64,000 nt of DNA from Streptantibioticus cattleyicolor NRRL 8057 = DSM 46488 (GTDB lineage: Bacteria > Actinomycetota > Actinomycetes > Streptomycetales > Streptomycetaceae), in assembly GCF_000240165.1 (NCBI RefSeq), contig NC_017586.1, positions 2,790,001 through 2,854,000 on the forward strand. The letters run 5' to 3'. A program made the translations under genes and the position numbers. The notes under the pieces were generated by a model. It had not been told where the DNA came from, searched no databases, and saw nothing but the letters and a program-made list of their open reading frames with translations. Numbering within the stretch: position 1 is the first letter of the stretch; each line of letters opens with the position of its first letter. This document shows positions 1 to 7,214 of this stretch, piece after piece.

Positions 1-1
1 C

Positions 2-406
2 GTGACGGACATCGCACGCCGCCCGGCCGGCGAACTGGAGGCAGAGGTGCTCGCCGCCCTGTGGGCCGCCCGCACCCCGCTGACCCCGCCGCAGGTCCAG
101 CAGTCGCTGGGCGGCACCCTGGCGCGCACCACGGTGGCCACCATTCTGGCCCGGCTGCACGACAAGGGAACGGTGGTGCGCACCCGGACCGGGCGCGCCT
201 ACGCGTACACCCCGGCGGTGGAGGACGAGGCGGCGCTCGCCGCCCGCCGGATGCACACCGAGCTGGAGAAGGGCGACGACCGCTCCGGCGTGCTGGCCCG
301 TTTCGTCTCCCGGCTCTCCCCCGACGACGAGCGGGTGCTGCGCGGACTGCTGGCCCAGGCCGGCGGTGCGGGCGGACCCGCGGACGAGGCCGGGGGCCTG
401 CGGTGA
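2..406 (+). CDS. BlaI/MecI/CopY-family transcriptional repressor
   Basis: A 134-residue winged-helix repressor of the BlaI/MecI type. The N-terminal ~75 residues hold the helix-turn-helix with the family pattern ELEAEVLAALW, LARTTVATILARL and a wing ending GRAYAYTP; the C-terminal part is the helical dimerisation tail. Family members repress a sensor peptidase and target genes until the peptidase relieves repression by proteolysis. The next gene is exactly such an M56 peptidase, overlapping by GTGA, so the two form a regulator-sensor pair. The GTG start lies at base 2 of the window, so an upstream start or promoter cannot be judged. A BlaI-like palindrome lies in front of the third gene (1451-1468) and is a plausible target. 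Confidence 0.9.
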   Translation: MTDIARRPAGELEAEVLAALWAARTPLTPPQVQQSLGGTLARTTVATILARLHDKGTVVRTRTGRAYAYTPAVEDEAALAARRMHTELEKGDDRSGVLARFVSRLSPDDERVLRGLLAQAGGAGGPADEAGGLR

Positions 407-1413
407 CCTGGGCGGTGTGGGCGCCGCTGCTGGCACCGCTGCTGGCGGTGCCGGCCGCGCGGCGGCTCGCCGACTTCCTGCCGCCCCGGGCCGCGGCGGC
501 GCTGCTGACCGCCACCGCCGTGCTGCTGGCGCTGCTGAGCGCCGGGTCGCTGGCGCTGCTGACCGCGGCCGGGCTGCTGCGGCTGCCGGTGGTGGCCGCG
601 CTGGGCCATCTGTCCGCCCCGCTGATGCGCCGGGACAACCCGGTCGCGCTGCCGATCGGGGTGGCCGCCGCGCTGACGCTCACCGTCGCGCTGGCCGCCG
701 CGCTGCACACCGCGCGGCGGCACCGGGCCGAGCTGTCACGGGCCGCCGGGTACGCGGCACGGCACGGCGGCGCCGGTGATCTGACGGTGCTGCCCGACCC
801 GGGCGCGGACGCCTACGCGCTGCCGGGGCGGCCGGGCCGGGTGGTGGTCACCGCCGGGATGCTGCGCGAGCTGGACCCGCGCGAGCGCGCGGTGCTGCTC
901 GCCCATGAACGCGCCCACCTGCGCGGCCGCCACCATCTGCTGCTGATCTGCACCGACCTGGCGGCCCGCCTCCACCCGGCGCTGCTGCCGCTGCGCGAGC
1001 CGCTCTCGTTCCATCTGGAGCGGTGGGCGGACGAGTCGGCGGCCGACGCCGTGGGGGACCGGCGGCTGACCGCCCGCGCGGTGGGCCGGGCGGCGCTGGC
1101 CGCGTCGGCGGCGCCGGCCCGGCGGCGGCCGGCCGCGGCGCTGGCGGCCGGGGCGGGTCCGGTGCCGCGCCGGGTCGCGGCGCTGCTCGGTACCGAGCAG
1201 CCGGGGGCCCGCCGGACGGCGTCGGCCCCGGGACGGTTCGCCGCGGCGGGCGCCGCCGTGCTCGCCGCCTGTGTGCTCGCCTCCGGCGTCAGCGCCCTGG
1301 AGGCGGCCCAGGAACTGCACGAGAACATCGAGTCGGCGCAGAGCGTCGAGGTGGCCCACGACCACCCGCACGACCCCGCCGGGCACCGGTTCGCGCCGCC
1401 GGAGAGCCGGTGA
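403..1413 (+). CDS. M56-family membrane metallopeptidase (BlaR1/MecR1-like sensor partner)
   Basis: About 336 residues starting at a GTG that overlaps the stop of the upstream repressor. Hydrophobic segments occupy roughly residues 1-30, 38-70 and 80-110, and another lies near residue 275. The zinc motif HERAH (HExxH) is at about residue 168, and ERWADESAAD downstream fits the third zinc ligand of the M56 family. In this family the cytosolic protease domain cleaves or inactivates the partner BlaI repressor. The protein lacks the large extracellular beta-lactam-binding domain of true BlaR1, as is common for actinobacterial M56 proteins, so its signal is unknown. Confidence 0.88.
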   Translation: MTWAVWAPLLAPLLAVPAARRLADFLPPRAAAALLTATAVLLALLSAGSLALLTAAGLLRLPVVAALGHLSAPLMRRDNPVALPIGVAAALTLTVALAAALHTARRHRAELSRAAGYAARHGGAGDLTVLPDPGADAYALPGRPGRVVVTAGMLRELDPRERAVLLAHERAHLRGRHHLLLICTDLAARLHPALLPLREPLSFHLERWADESAADAVGDRRLTARAVGRAALAASAAPARRRPAAALAAGAGPVPRRVAALLGTEQPGARRTASAPGRFAAAGAAVLAACVLASGVSALEAAQELHENIESAQSVEVAHDHPHDPAGHRFAPPESR

Positions 1414-1450
1414 TCCGGTTTCCGCTCCGGCGGTGCCGCCGGGACGGAAC

Positions 1451-1468
1451 GTCTACACTCTTGTAGAC
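1451..1468. promoter_or_regulatory. BlaI/CopY-type operator upstream of the DedA gene
   Basis: GTCTACACTCTTGTAGAC is a perfect 7+7 bp inverted repeat with a 4-bp centre. The TACA...TGTA core resembles BlaI and CopY operators. The dyad extends outward (GGAAC ... GTTCC) with a one-base offset. It lies 31 bp before the DedA start, where it could overlap the promoter. Binding by the BlaI-type protein encoded at the left edge is inference. Confidence 0.6.
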
Positions 1469-1498
1469 CGTTCCGTTGACCGCCGCAGGAAGGCGCGA

Positions 1499-2155
1499 AT
1501 GAACGTACTCACCCACGGGTCCCAGCTGGCCCTCAATCCGCTGGATCCCAACTCGCTGCTGTCGTCGTTCGGCGCCGTCGGCGTCCTCGTGGTGCTCTTC
1601 GCCGAGACCGGGCTGCTGGTGGGTTTCTTCCTGCCGGGTGACTCGCTGCTGTTCACCGCGGGGCTGTTCACCACCACCGGCTCCACCGCGGTGCTCCACC
1701 TGCCGCTGGGCTGGGTGCTGGCCGCCGCCGCGGCCGGGGCGCTGCTCGGGGCGCAGACCGGCTATCTGATCGGCCGGCGCGGCGGACCGGCGCTGCTGGC
1801 CCGGACGAAGAACCCCAAGCTGCACCAGGCGGTGGAACGCTCCGGTGAGCTGCTGGCCAAGTACGGCTACGGCAAGGCGATCGTGCTGGCCCGGTTCATC
1901 CCGCTGGTGCGCACCGTGCTCAACCCGATGGCCGGCGCCCTGGGCGTGCCCGCGTCGACGTTCACCACGTGGCAGGTGGTCGGCGGGCTGCTGTGGAGCC
2001 TCGGGGTGACGCTGGCCGGCCACGCGCTCGGCTCGACGATCCCCAACATCGACCACTACCTGCTGCCGATCGTGGCGCTGGTGGTCGTGGTCTCGCTGAT
2101 CCCGGTGGCGCTGGAGATCCGCCGGGCCCGGCGCGCCCCGGCGGGCGGTTCCTGA
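1499..2155 (+). CDS. DedA-family integral membrane protein
   Basis: About 218 residues from an ATG preceded by CAGGAAGG. It carries the DedA/SNARE-associated signature: an N-terminal re-entrant hydrophobic region with FAETGLLVGFFLPGDSLL, then GxxxGxxxGYLIGRRGG, and the basic LARFIPLVRTVLNPMAGALG motif, followed by two C-terminal membrane helices. DedA proteins support envelope integrity; actinobacterial and enterobacterial members have been linked to lipid-carrier recycling and proton-motive-force maintenance. The gene stands behind a BlaI-like operator and ends before a convergent hairpin. Confidence 0.9.
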   Translation: MNVLTHGSQLALNPLDPNSLLSSFGAVGVLVVLFAETGLLVGFFLPGDSLLFTAGLFTTTGSTAVLHLPLGWVLAAAAAGALLGAQTGYLIGRRGGPALLARTKNPKLHQAVERSGELLAKYGYGKAIVLARFIPLVRTVLNPMAGALGVPASTFTTWQVVGGLLWSLGVTLAGHALGSTIPNIDHYLLPIVALVVVVSLIPVALEIRRARRAPAGGS

Positions 2156-2163
2156 CCCCGGCG

Positions 2164-2202
2164 GGGGCGTCCGCACCGGTTGCGTACCGGCCCGGACGCC
2201 CC
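2164..2202. terminator. Bidirectional hairpin terminator
   Basis: A 10-bp perfect stem (ggggcgtccg at 2164-2173 and its complement at 2193-2202) encloses a loop with a second short ccgg/ccgg pairing. It lies between the convergent DedA gene and the small minus-strand gene, nine bases after the DedA stop. There is no U tract, as usual in high-GC actinomycetes. Confidence 0.6.
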
Positions 2203-2213
2203 ATCCCGGCCGG

Positions 2214-2462
2214 CTACAGCAGCGGGGACCCGCCGCGCAGGAAGGCGTCGCCGTGCCGGGCGATGTGCGCCTCCACCGCGGTGAGCGCCTTGTCCACCTC
2301 CTCCGGCGAGCCGGAACCCCGCTTCTCGGCGTAGTAGGCGGCGCCGAGCTTGCGCAGCAGCTCGTGGCCGGCCCGGGCCGCCTGCACCTCCTCCACCTTC
2401 TGCTTCCCCGCGTCGAGTCCGCGCTGGGCGGTCTCCTTCGCGCGGTCGAGAAAACCTGCCAT
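2214..2462 (-). CDS. Small helical stress-type protein of unknown function
   Basis: 82 residues from an ATG preceded by a strong GGAGGT Shine-Dalgarno. The protein is soluble and highly charged, with an amphipathic N-terminal half (LDRAKETAQRG, KQKVEEVQAA) and a second helical half containing LLRKLGAAYYAEKRGSG and EEVDKALTAVEAHI. It has no Cys, signal peptide or membrane segment. Streptomyces genomes carry many such small conserved proteins; the family name is not something I can assert. It is divergent from tatA across a 204-bp intergenic region. Confidence 0.7.
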   Translation of the reverse strand: MAGFLDRAKETAQRGLDAGKQKVEEVQAARAGHELLRKLGAAYYAEKRGSGSPEEVDKALTAVEAHIARHGDAFLRGGSPLL

Positions 2463-2666
2463 CGCGTTACCTCCATCGGGTGCGGTACCCCTGGAACGAA
2501 CCCCGCCCGGCACGGGGTTCCGCCGCCGTGCAACTGATGTTTGCCCCCGGTTTTGGGCGGAACGCTTCCGGCTGGGCCCTCGTAAGGGTGATACTCCGAC
2601 GGAGAGCCGGATCATCCTCCGGCGACCGGACGAACCGAAGAGCCGTGAGAGCGAGGCTGCTGCCAG

Positions 2667-2945
2667 ATGTTCAGGAACGGGCTCGAGCCGTGGCACATCA
2701 TCCTCGTGGTGGTGGTCTTCATCCTGCTTTTCGGGTACAAGAAACTTCCCGAAGCCGCCCGTGGCCTGGGCAAATCCCTGCGCATCCTGAAGTCCGAGAC
2801 GCGGGCGATGCGGGACGACCACTCCTCGGAGACCACGAGCGAGGACGGCTCCGGCACCGCACGGCCGGGGGCGCTCGGCTCACCGCAGGCGCCCGCCGCC
2901 GAACGCGCCGCCGAGCAGCCCAAGGACGAACGGCGCACCGCCTGA
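2667..2945 (+). CDS. tatA: Sec-independent (Tat) translocase subunit TatA
   Basis: 92 residues with TatA/E architecture: a short periplasmic N-terminus ([10 protein letters not shown]), one hydrophobic helix ([18 protein letters not shown]) with the conserved FGxKKLP hinge, an amphipathic helix ([16 protein letters not shown]) and an acidic, disordered tail. TatA forms the pore that moves folded proteins with twin-arginine signals. The next gene encodes an amidase with a twin-arginine signal, so the neighbour may be a substrate. Probably a TatA paralogue, since no tatB or tatC is adjacent. Confidence 0.9.
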   Translation: MFRNGLEPWHIILVVVVFILLFGYKKLPEAARGLGKSLRILKSETRAMRDDHSSETTSEDGSGTARPGALGSPQAPAAERAAEQPKDERRTA

Positions 2946-3115
2946 CGCCCCCCGTCCACCCCACCCTCCGGCGCACGCGCCGACGACGCGCGCCCCACGT
3001 CCCCCCGGCGCTCCCCCAGCGACCGGCGCGTCCCCGTAACCGGGCCGGGGCCCCGCGTAGTTAGCGGTACGAAGCCTCCGCACGGTCCGTAGCGGGCCGG
3101 TCCCAGGGAGCCGCC

Positions 3116-3775
3116 ATGGACGAGCCGGAAGAGCACCGTCCCACCCGGCGCCGGCTGGTGCTCGCCGGGCTCGCGCTGGGCGGGGCCGCCGCTGCCGCCG
3201 GGATCGTGGCGCGCCGCTCCGCCGGGGCCGCCCCGTCCGCCCAGGGCCACGGACACCCGGCCGCCGGGTCCCGTTCCGGCGCCGTGGACTTCGCGGCGGC
3301 GAGCTGGCGTCCGGCGAGCACCGCCAACTACACGGCCGCCGACCGCCCGCACAGCCACCCGATCGACCTGGTCGTCGTCCACGTCACCCAGGAGACGTTC
3401 GACAACACCATCCGGGTCTTCCAGGACCCGGCGCACGCGGCCACCGCGCACTACGTCGTCCGCTCCGCCGACGGCCGCGTCGCCCAGTGCGTACGCGAAC
3501 GCGACATCGCCTGGCACGCCGGGAACTGGGCGTACAACACCCGCAGCGTCGGCATCGAGCACGAAGGCTGGGTCGACCGGCCGGAGTTCTTCACCGACGC
3601 GATGTACCGCGCCTCGGCCGCCCTGACCGCCGGCGTCTGCGCCCGGTACGGCATCCCCCGCGACCGCGACCACATCATCGGCCACAGCCAGGTGCCCGGC
3701 ACCGACCACACCGATCCGGGCCCCGGCTGGGACTGGGCGCGCTACCTGCGGCTGGTCAACTCTTCGGGACGGTGA
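3116..3775 (+). CDS. Tat-exported N-acetylmuramoyl-L-alanine amidase (amidase_2/PGRP fold)
   Basis: 219 residues; the ATG follows GGGAG at good spacing. Residues 1-42 form a Tat-type signal (PTRRRLVLAGLALGG, Ala-rich, cleavage near AGAAPS). The catalytic domain shows the T7-lysozyme/PGRP zinc pattern: a His in VVVHVTQ at about residue 87, a His in IIGHSQVPGTDHTDPGPGW and the following Asp. The Tyr region (AHYVVR) and the HAGNW loop are also typical. It cleaves the amide between MurNAc and L-Ala in peptidoglycan, outside the membrane. Its 3' end overlaps the convergent methyltransferase by 20 bp. Confidence 0.9.
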   Translation: MDEPEEHRPTRRRLVLAGLALGGAAAAAGIVARRSAGAAPSAQGHGHPAAGSRSGAVDFAAASWRPASTANYTAADRPHSHPIDLVVVHVTQETFDNTIRVFQDPAHAATAHYVVRSADGRVAQCVRERDIAWHAGNWAYNTRSVGIEHEGWVDRPEFFTDAMYRASAALTAGVCARYGIPRDRDHIIGHSQVPGTDHTDPGPGWDWARYLRLVNSSGR

Positions 3776-4535
3776 CGCGGATCTTCGACTGGCCGTGCGG
3801 GCGCTTCTCCCAGTCCGCCATGAACGTCGCCTCCAGCCCGTGCCGGGCGGCGAGCCGCACCAGGGTCTCGGTGCGGTAGTAGAAGTCCTCGCGCAGCACG
3901 TGGTGTTCGGGGCCCTCGGTGCGGTCGAAGGTGAAGTCGAAGAAGCCGCCGGGGGCGAGGACGCGGCCCACGTGCGCCAGGCACTCGTCGATGACGGTGA
4001 TCGGCGAGTGGGAGAAGACGCTGTGCGCGTGCACCACGTCGAAGTGGTTGTCGGGCAGGAAGTCGAAGGTCAGGTCGTGGGTGACGGTCAGGTAGGGCAG
4101 CTTGTCCTGGAGCCCGCGTTCGGCCACGGTCTTCTTGGCGGCGATGAGGATGTCGGGCGAGATGTCCATGCCGTAGTAGTGGCCCGGTTCCAGCAGTTCG
4201 ATGAAGCGCCAGCCGGCCCGCAGGTTGCCGCAGCCGATCTCCAGCATCCGGTGGTGCGGGGCGAGGCCGTGCTCGCGCAGGTAGTCGAACTGCATCCGGC
4301 CCAGCGCCAGCCAGCGCTCGTGGCTGCGGCTGCCCACCGCCGCCTCCGGGCTGCGGGCGGCGTCGGAGGCCATCACCGCGCGGTAATAGTCCACATGGTT
4401 GGGGTACTTCACACGCAGCCAGCTGTCCCGGGCGGTGCGCTTGACGTAGGGCACGATCCGCTCGGGGTTGCGGACGGCGTAGCGGACCTTGTGGGTGATG
4501 GCGCTGCGGTTGACGCGCAGTTTCCTGGTGGCCAC
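3756..4535 (-). CDS. Class I SAM-dependent methyltransferase
   Basis: About 259 residues from a GTG preceded by AAGGAG. Residues 1-75 are a basic N-terminal extension that may contact nucleic acid or membrane. The Rossmann core begins at about residue 98 with MLEIGCGNLRAGW (motif I), then YYGMDISPD (acidic end of strand 2), HFDVVHAHSVFSH (motif II/post II) and VLAPGGFFDFTF. The substrate cannot be told from sequence. It is followed upstream by an ABC permease on the same strand but separated by ~38 bp, so it may belong to that operon. Confidence 0.8.
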   Translation of the reverse strand: MATRKLRVNRSAITHKVRYAVRNPERIVPYVKRTARDSWLRVKYPNHVDYYRAVMASDAARSPEAAVGSRSHERWLALGRMQFDYLREHGLAPHHRMLEIGCGNLRAGWRFIELLEPGHYYGMDISPDILIAAKKTVAERGLQDKLPYLTVTHDLTFDFLPDNHFDVVHAHSVFSHSPITVIDECLAHVGRVLAPGGFFDFTFDRTEGPEHHVLREDFYYRTETLVRLAARHGLEATFMADWEKRPHGQSKIRVTVPKS

Positions 4536-4573
4536 GGCGGCTCCTTCGGTGTCGGGGGTACGGGGTGTGGGGG

Positions 4574-5335
4574 TCAGGCGAACCGGCGGCGCAGCCGGTG
4601 GACGGTGACGATGAAGAGGAGGACGGCGGCGCCGAGGTAGGCAGTTGTCGCCAAGGCCGGGAACGGCCGGAAATCGCCGTGAAAGGCAGCACCGGTACGT
4701 GGCCGGGCGGCCGGGCCCACCGCCGCCAGCAACTGCCGTGCCCCGGGGACGGCGACCAGCGCGCAGGCCATCGCCGGCAACGTACCGCGCAGCAGCAGCC
4801 CGGCGCAGGCGCCCACGGCGAGGGCGAACAGCGCGCCGGCCACCGCGACCGCCACCGCCCCGGCGCCGGGCGGCGGTCCGCCGCCGAGGACGGCCAGCGG
4901 CGCCCGCCACCACTCCAGCAACGCCGTCAGCGCCCCGGAGCCGACCGCGGCGCACCCGGCGGCCAGCGCGAACCGGGTGGCGAACCAGCGCACCGGACCG
5001 ACGCCCTGCGCCAGCGCCACCTGGTACGTACCGGTCTCCAGCTCCCGGCCGAGCAGCGGCGCGCCCCAGAAGACACCGACCAGCACCGGAACGGCGACGG
5101 TGGTGAACCGGTCGAGCACGGCGAGCGGACCCCGGTCGCGGCCGAGGAGGTCGAGCGCCCGTGGGTCCGCGCAGCCGCCGGACCTCCGGCACGGCACGAG
5201 GTGCTGGACGTCGATGGCGACCACCAACCCGGTACGGCGCCAGGTCACCCACACCGCGCACCCGGCCACCACCAGCGCGGCCACGGCGACGAGCACGCGC
5301 TGCTGGCGCCAGGCGAGCCACCCGGTGCCCCTCAC
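4574..5335 (-). CDS. ABC transporter permease (ABC-2-like)
   Basis: 253 residues with about six hydrophobic helices (residues ~14-32, 80-100, 108-135, 150-172, 178-200 and 222-245). A Cys-containing loop after the first helix (VPCRRSGGC) is a common feature of Streptomyces permeases of this type. It overlaps the ATPase stop by ATGA (5332-5335), so the two are translationally coupled and form a half-transporter pair. The substrate is unknown; the GntR-stump/ATPase/permease layout matches YtrA-type stress export operons. Confidence 0.82.
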   Translation of the reverse strand: MRGTGWLAWRQQRVLVAVAALVVAGCAVWVTWRRTGLVVAIDVQHLVPCRRSGGCADPRALDLLGRDRGPLAVLDRFTTVAVPVLVGVFWGAPLLGRELETGTYQVALAQGVGPVRWFATRFALAAGCAAVGSGALTALLEWWRAPLAVLGGGPPPGAGAVAVAVAGALFALAVGACAGLLLRGTLPAMACALVAVPGARQLLAAVGPAARPRTGAAFHGDFRPFPALATTAYLGAAVLLFIVTVHRLRRRFA

Positions 5336-6030
5336 GCGGCCCGCCCCACGGCGGCGGCCGGCTCGGTCACGTCGCTCAGCTCGCGGACGGAGAGCAGCAC
5401 GGTGGTGCCGCGCCGGGCGTGATCGGCCAGCACCGGTGCGAGCAGGTCGCGCCGGGCGGCCGGGTCCAGGCCGGTCAACGGCTCGTCCAGCAGCAGCAGT
5501 TCAGGCCGTTTACCGAGAGCGAGAGCGAGGGCGACCCGGGTCCGCGCGGCGGGCGGCAGGGCGCCGACCCGGTCGCCGGGCCCGATGCCGGCCGACCGCA
5601 CCACGGCGTGCGCGGCCCGGTCGTCCCACCCCCGGTTGAGCTCCCGGCCCAGGCGCAGCGTGTCGGCGACGGTGAAGTGCGGGTAGAGCGGGGCGTCCTG
5701 CCCCACGAAGGCGCACCCCCGACGGGCCCGCGCACTGCCCGGCGCGGCCCCGACCACCGTCAACCACCCGGTCGTCGGCCGCGACAGCCCGGCGGCGAGC
5801 CGCAGCAACGTACTCTTCCCCGCCCCGCTCGCCCCCGCCAACACGACGATCTCCCCGGCCGGCACCACCAGATCACACCCCCACAGCACCCAACGCCCAC
5901 CCCGGTGCCGGTACCCCAGCCGAACGGCGTGCAGCGCGGCGGGTCCGGAGCCGGTGCGGTGGCGCCCGGACCCGGCCGTCCAGACGGTGAGTCGGCCCCG
6001 CCGCGCGGCGGGCACGGTACGAGGTGTCAT
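5332..6030 (-). CDS. ABC transporter ATP-binding protein with a degenerate signature motif
   Basis: 232 residues. Walker A is GASGAGKST at about residue 66, the Q-loop is FVGQDAPLYP, Walker B is ELLLLDEP at about residue 178 followed by the D-loop LTGLD. The expected LSGGQ signature is replaced by LPPAARTRVALAL, and the switch His is not evident in VLLSVRELSD, where His would normally follow Ser/Thr. ATP hydrolysis may therefore be weak or asymmetric. The start overlaps the stop of a 38-codon GntR remnant. The permease follows immediately. Confidence 0.82.
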   Translation of the reverse strand: MTPRTVPAARRGRLTVWTAGSGRHRTGSGPAALHAVRLGYRHRGGRWVLWGCDLVVPAGEIVVLAGASGAGKSTLLRLAAGLSRPTTGWLTVVGAAPGSARARRGCAFVGQDAPLYPHFTVADTLRLGRELNRGWDDRAAHAVVRSAGIGPGDRVGALPPAARTRVALALALGKRPELLLLDEPLTGLDPAARRDLLAPVLADHARRGTTVLLSVRELSDVTEPAAAVGRAA

Positions 6031-6143
6031 GGGCGGGGGTCGCCGGGGCGCAACAGGCCGACGTCAAGGGCGCGTTGGACCCGGCGGGCGAGTCGCGGGC
6101 GGGCGGCGACGCCGCCGCGCCGGTCGAAGCGGAACGCAGTCAT
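6027..6143 (-). pseudogene. Truncated GntR-family (YtrA-type) regulator, N-terminal 38 residues only
   Basis: A 38-codon reading frame from an ATG after GGTGGAG. It begins MTAFRFDRRGGV and continues RRVQRALDVGLLRPGD, which matches the start of YtrA-type GntR regulators just before the winged helix, then stops. The stop overlaps the start of the ABC ATPase (ATGA). The rest of the DNA-binding domain and the effector tail are absent, so it cannot be a working repressor. It may now serve as a leader for translational coupling. Family assignment is from recall of the consensus and should be confirmed. Confidence 0.55.
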
Positions 6144-6151
6144 CTCCACCC

Positions 6152-6177
6152 CATTTCACTAATCGATTAGTGGAATG
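6152..6177. promoter_or_regulatory. GntR-type operator palindrome
   Basis: CACTAATCGATTAGTG (6157-6172) is a perfect 16-bp palindrome. It extends to a 26-bp dyad (6152-6177) with one mismatched pair. Location just upstream of the GntR stump and ABC genes, and the AT-rich core, fit a YtrA/GntR autoregulatory operator. Confidence 0.65.
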
Positions 6178-6254
6178 ATGGTGTGAGGTGATCGCGGGGT
6201 CAAATCGGGTCGTGGGGGCCGTGGCGGGCCACCGGCACGGCCCCCGCCGGGTGG

Positions 6255-6983
6255 TCAGCCGTCGGAGGCGGGTCCGGGCTTGGTGTGGAGGACTTCGCGG
6301 GCCTGGTCCGCCGCGCGGGCGATGCTCTCGGAGACGAAGGCGACGAAGCGGGCGATGTTCTCCAGGCGGGCGCCGGCCGGGGTGGCGGGGCCGAGGACGC
6401 CGACGCCCTCGCGGGCGACCTCGGCGAGGTGGGCGGTGCCGCGGGCGCTGGCCATCATGGACTGGTACCAGACGTCGTCGTCGACGACGTAGCGCTCGCG
6501 GCGGCGCTCGTCGCGCTCCCGGCGGACGAGCCCCTGGCTCTCCAGGTACGCGACCGCCTTGGAGATCGACGCGGGGCTCACCTGCAGGCGCTCGACGAGT
6601 TCGGACGCCGTGAGGCTGCCCGCGTCGCTGAGGCAGAGACAGGAGAGCACCCGGGCCATCATCCTGGGCGTGCCGGACTGTATGAGGACGGTGGTGAACG
6701 TCTCCTCGTACGCGCGCACCGCCTCCGCGTCGCGACCGTGGGTCCGCCCGGCCACCTCCGGCCCGCGGGACGCGGCCTGCCGGCGTCGGCGGGCGCGGTG
6801 TTCTGTGGCGCGGTGGGCGAGGTCGGCGCGGTAGGCGGTGGGGCCGCCGTTGCGCATGACCTCGCGGGTGATCGTCGAGGTCGGACGGTCGAGGCGCCTG
6901 GCGATCTCCGCGTAGGCGAGGCCGTCGGCCAGCCCCAGCGCGATCTGCTGGCGTTCCTGCTGGGTGAGCCTGCCTCCCGGCAT
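6255..6983 (-). CDS. Two-HTH regulator: IS30-type HTH fused to a GbsR/MarR-like winged helix
   Basis: About 242 residues. The ATG at 6983 is chosen because it has AAGGAG six bases upstream; an in-frame ATG at 7037 without a clear ribosome site would add 18 residues. Residues 1-60 are an HTH_38-like domain (LTQQERQQIALGLADG, YAEIARRL, STITREVMRNGG, YRADLAHR) of the kind found at the N-terminus of IS30 transposases. Residues ~95-165 are a MarR-like winged helix (LTASELVERLQVSPASISKAVAYLESQGLV with a basic wing). It is divergent from the DUF4097 gene, which it probably controls. Confidence 0.82.
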   Translation of the reverse strand: MPGGRLTQQERQQIALGLADGLAYAEIARRLDRPTSTITREVMRNGGPTAYRADLAHRATEHRARRRRQAASRGPEVAGRTHGRDAEAVRAYEETFTTVLIQSGTPRMMARVLSCLCLSDAGSLTASELVERLQVSPASISKAVAYLESQGLVRRERDERRRERYVVDDDVWYQSMMASARGTAHLAEVAREGVGVLGPATPAGARLENIARFVAFVSESIARAADQAREVLHTKPGPASDG

Positions 6984-7047
6984 CACGGTCTCCTTCGTGC
7001 TCGCGCGTGGCCCCGTCGCCGCGAGCATAGCGTTCATCGCTATTCCA

Positions 7048-7144
7048 TTGCAACGATCGGGACGAGTGACGTTGCGTTAGCCGATAGACCGTTGCAACGA
7101 TTTCACGCACTTGAAGTGCACTAACGCCATTTCTATGCAACGGA
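7048..7144. promoter_or_regulatory. Divergent promoter region with repeated TTGCAACGAT boxes
   Basis: Between the two-HTH regulator and the DUF4097 gene, TTGCAACGAT occurs at 7048-7057 and 7092-7101 (start-to-start 44 bp), and a related ATGCAACGG lies at 7135-7143. A small dyad, GCACTTGAAGTGC, sits at 7107-7119. These are the best candidate operators for the neighbouring regulator. Confidence 0.45.
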
Positions 7145-7214
7145 CTTGTTGCCACATCGGTGAAGACAACGTAGCGTTCACGTCATCGGAAACAACGAGT
7201 CCAAGGAGCGCACG

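Noticed and set aside
6255-7037. IS30 transposase fragment
   Set aside because: Only the HTH resembles IS30; no DDE catalytic domain or terminal inverted repeats, and the gene continues into an intact MarR-like domain.
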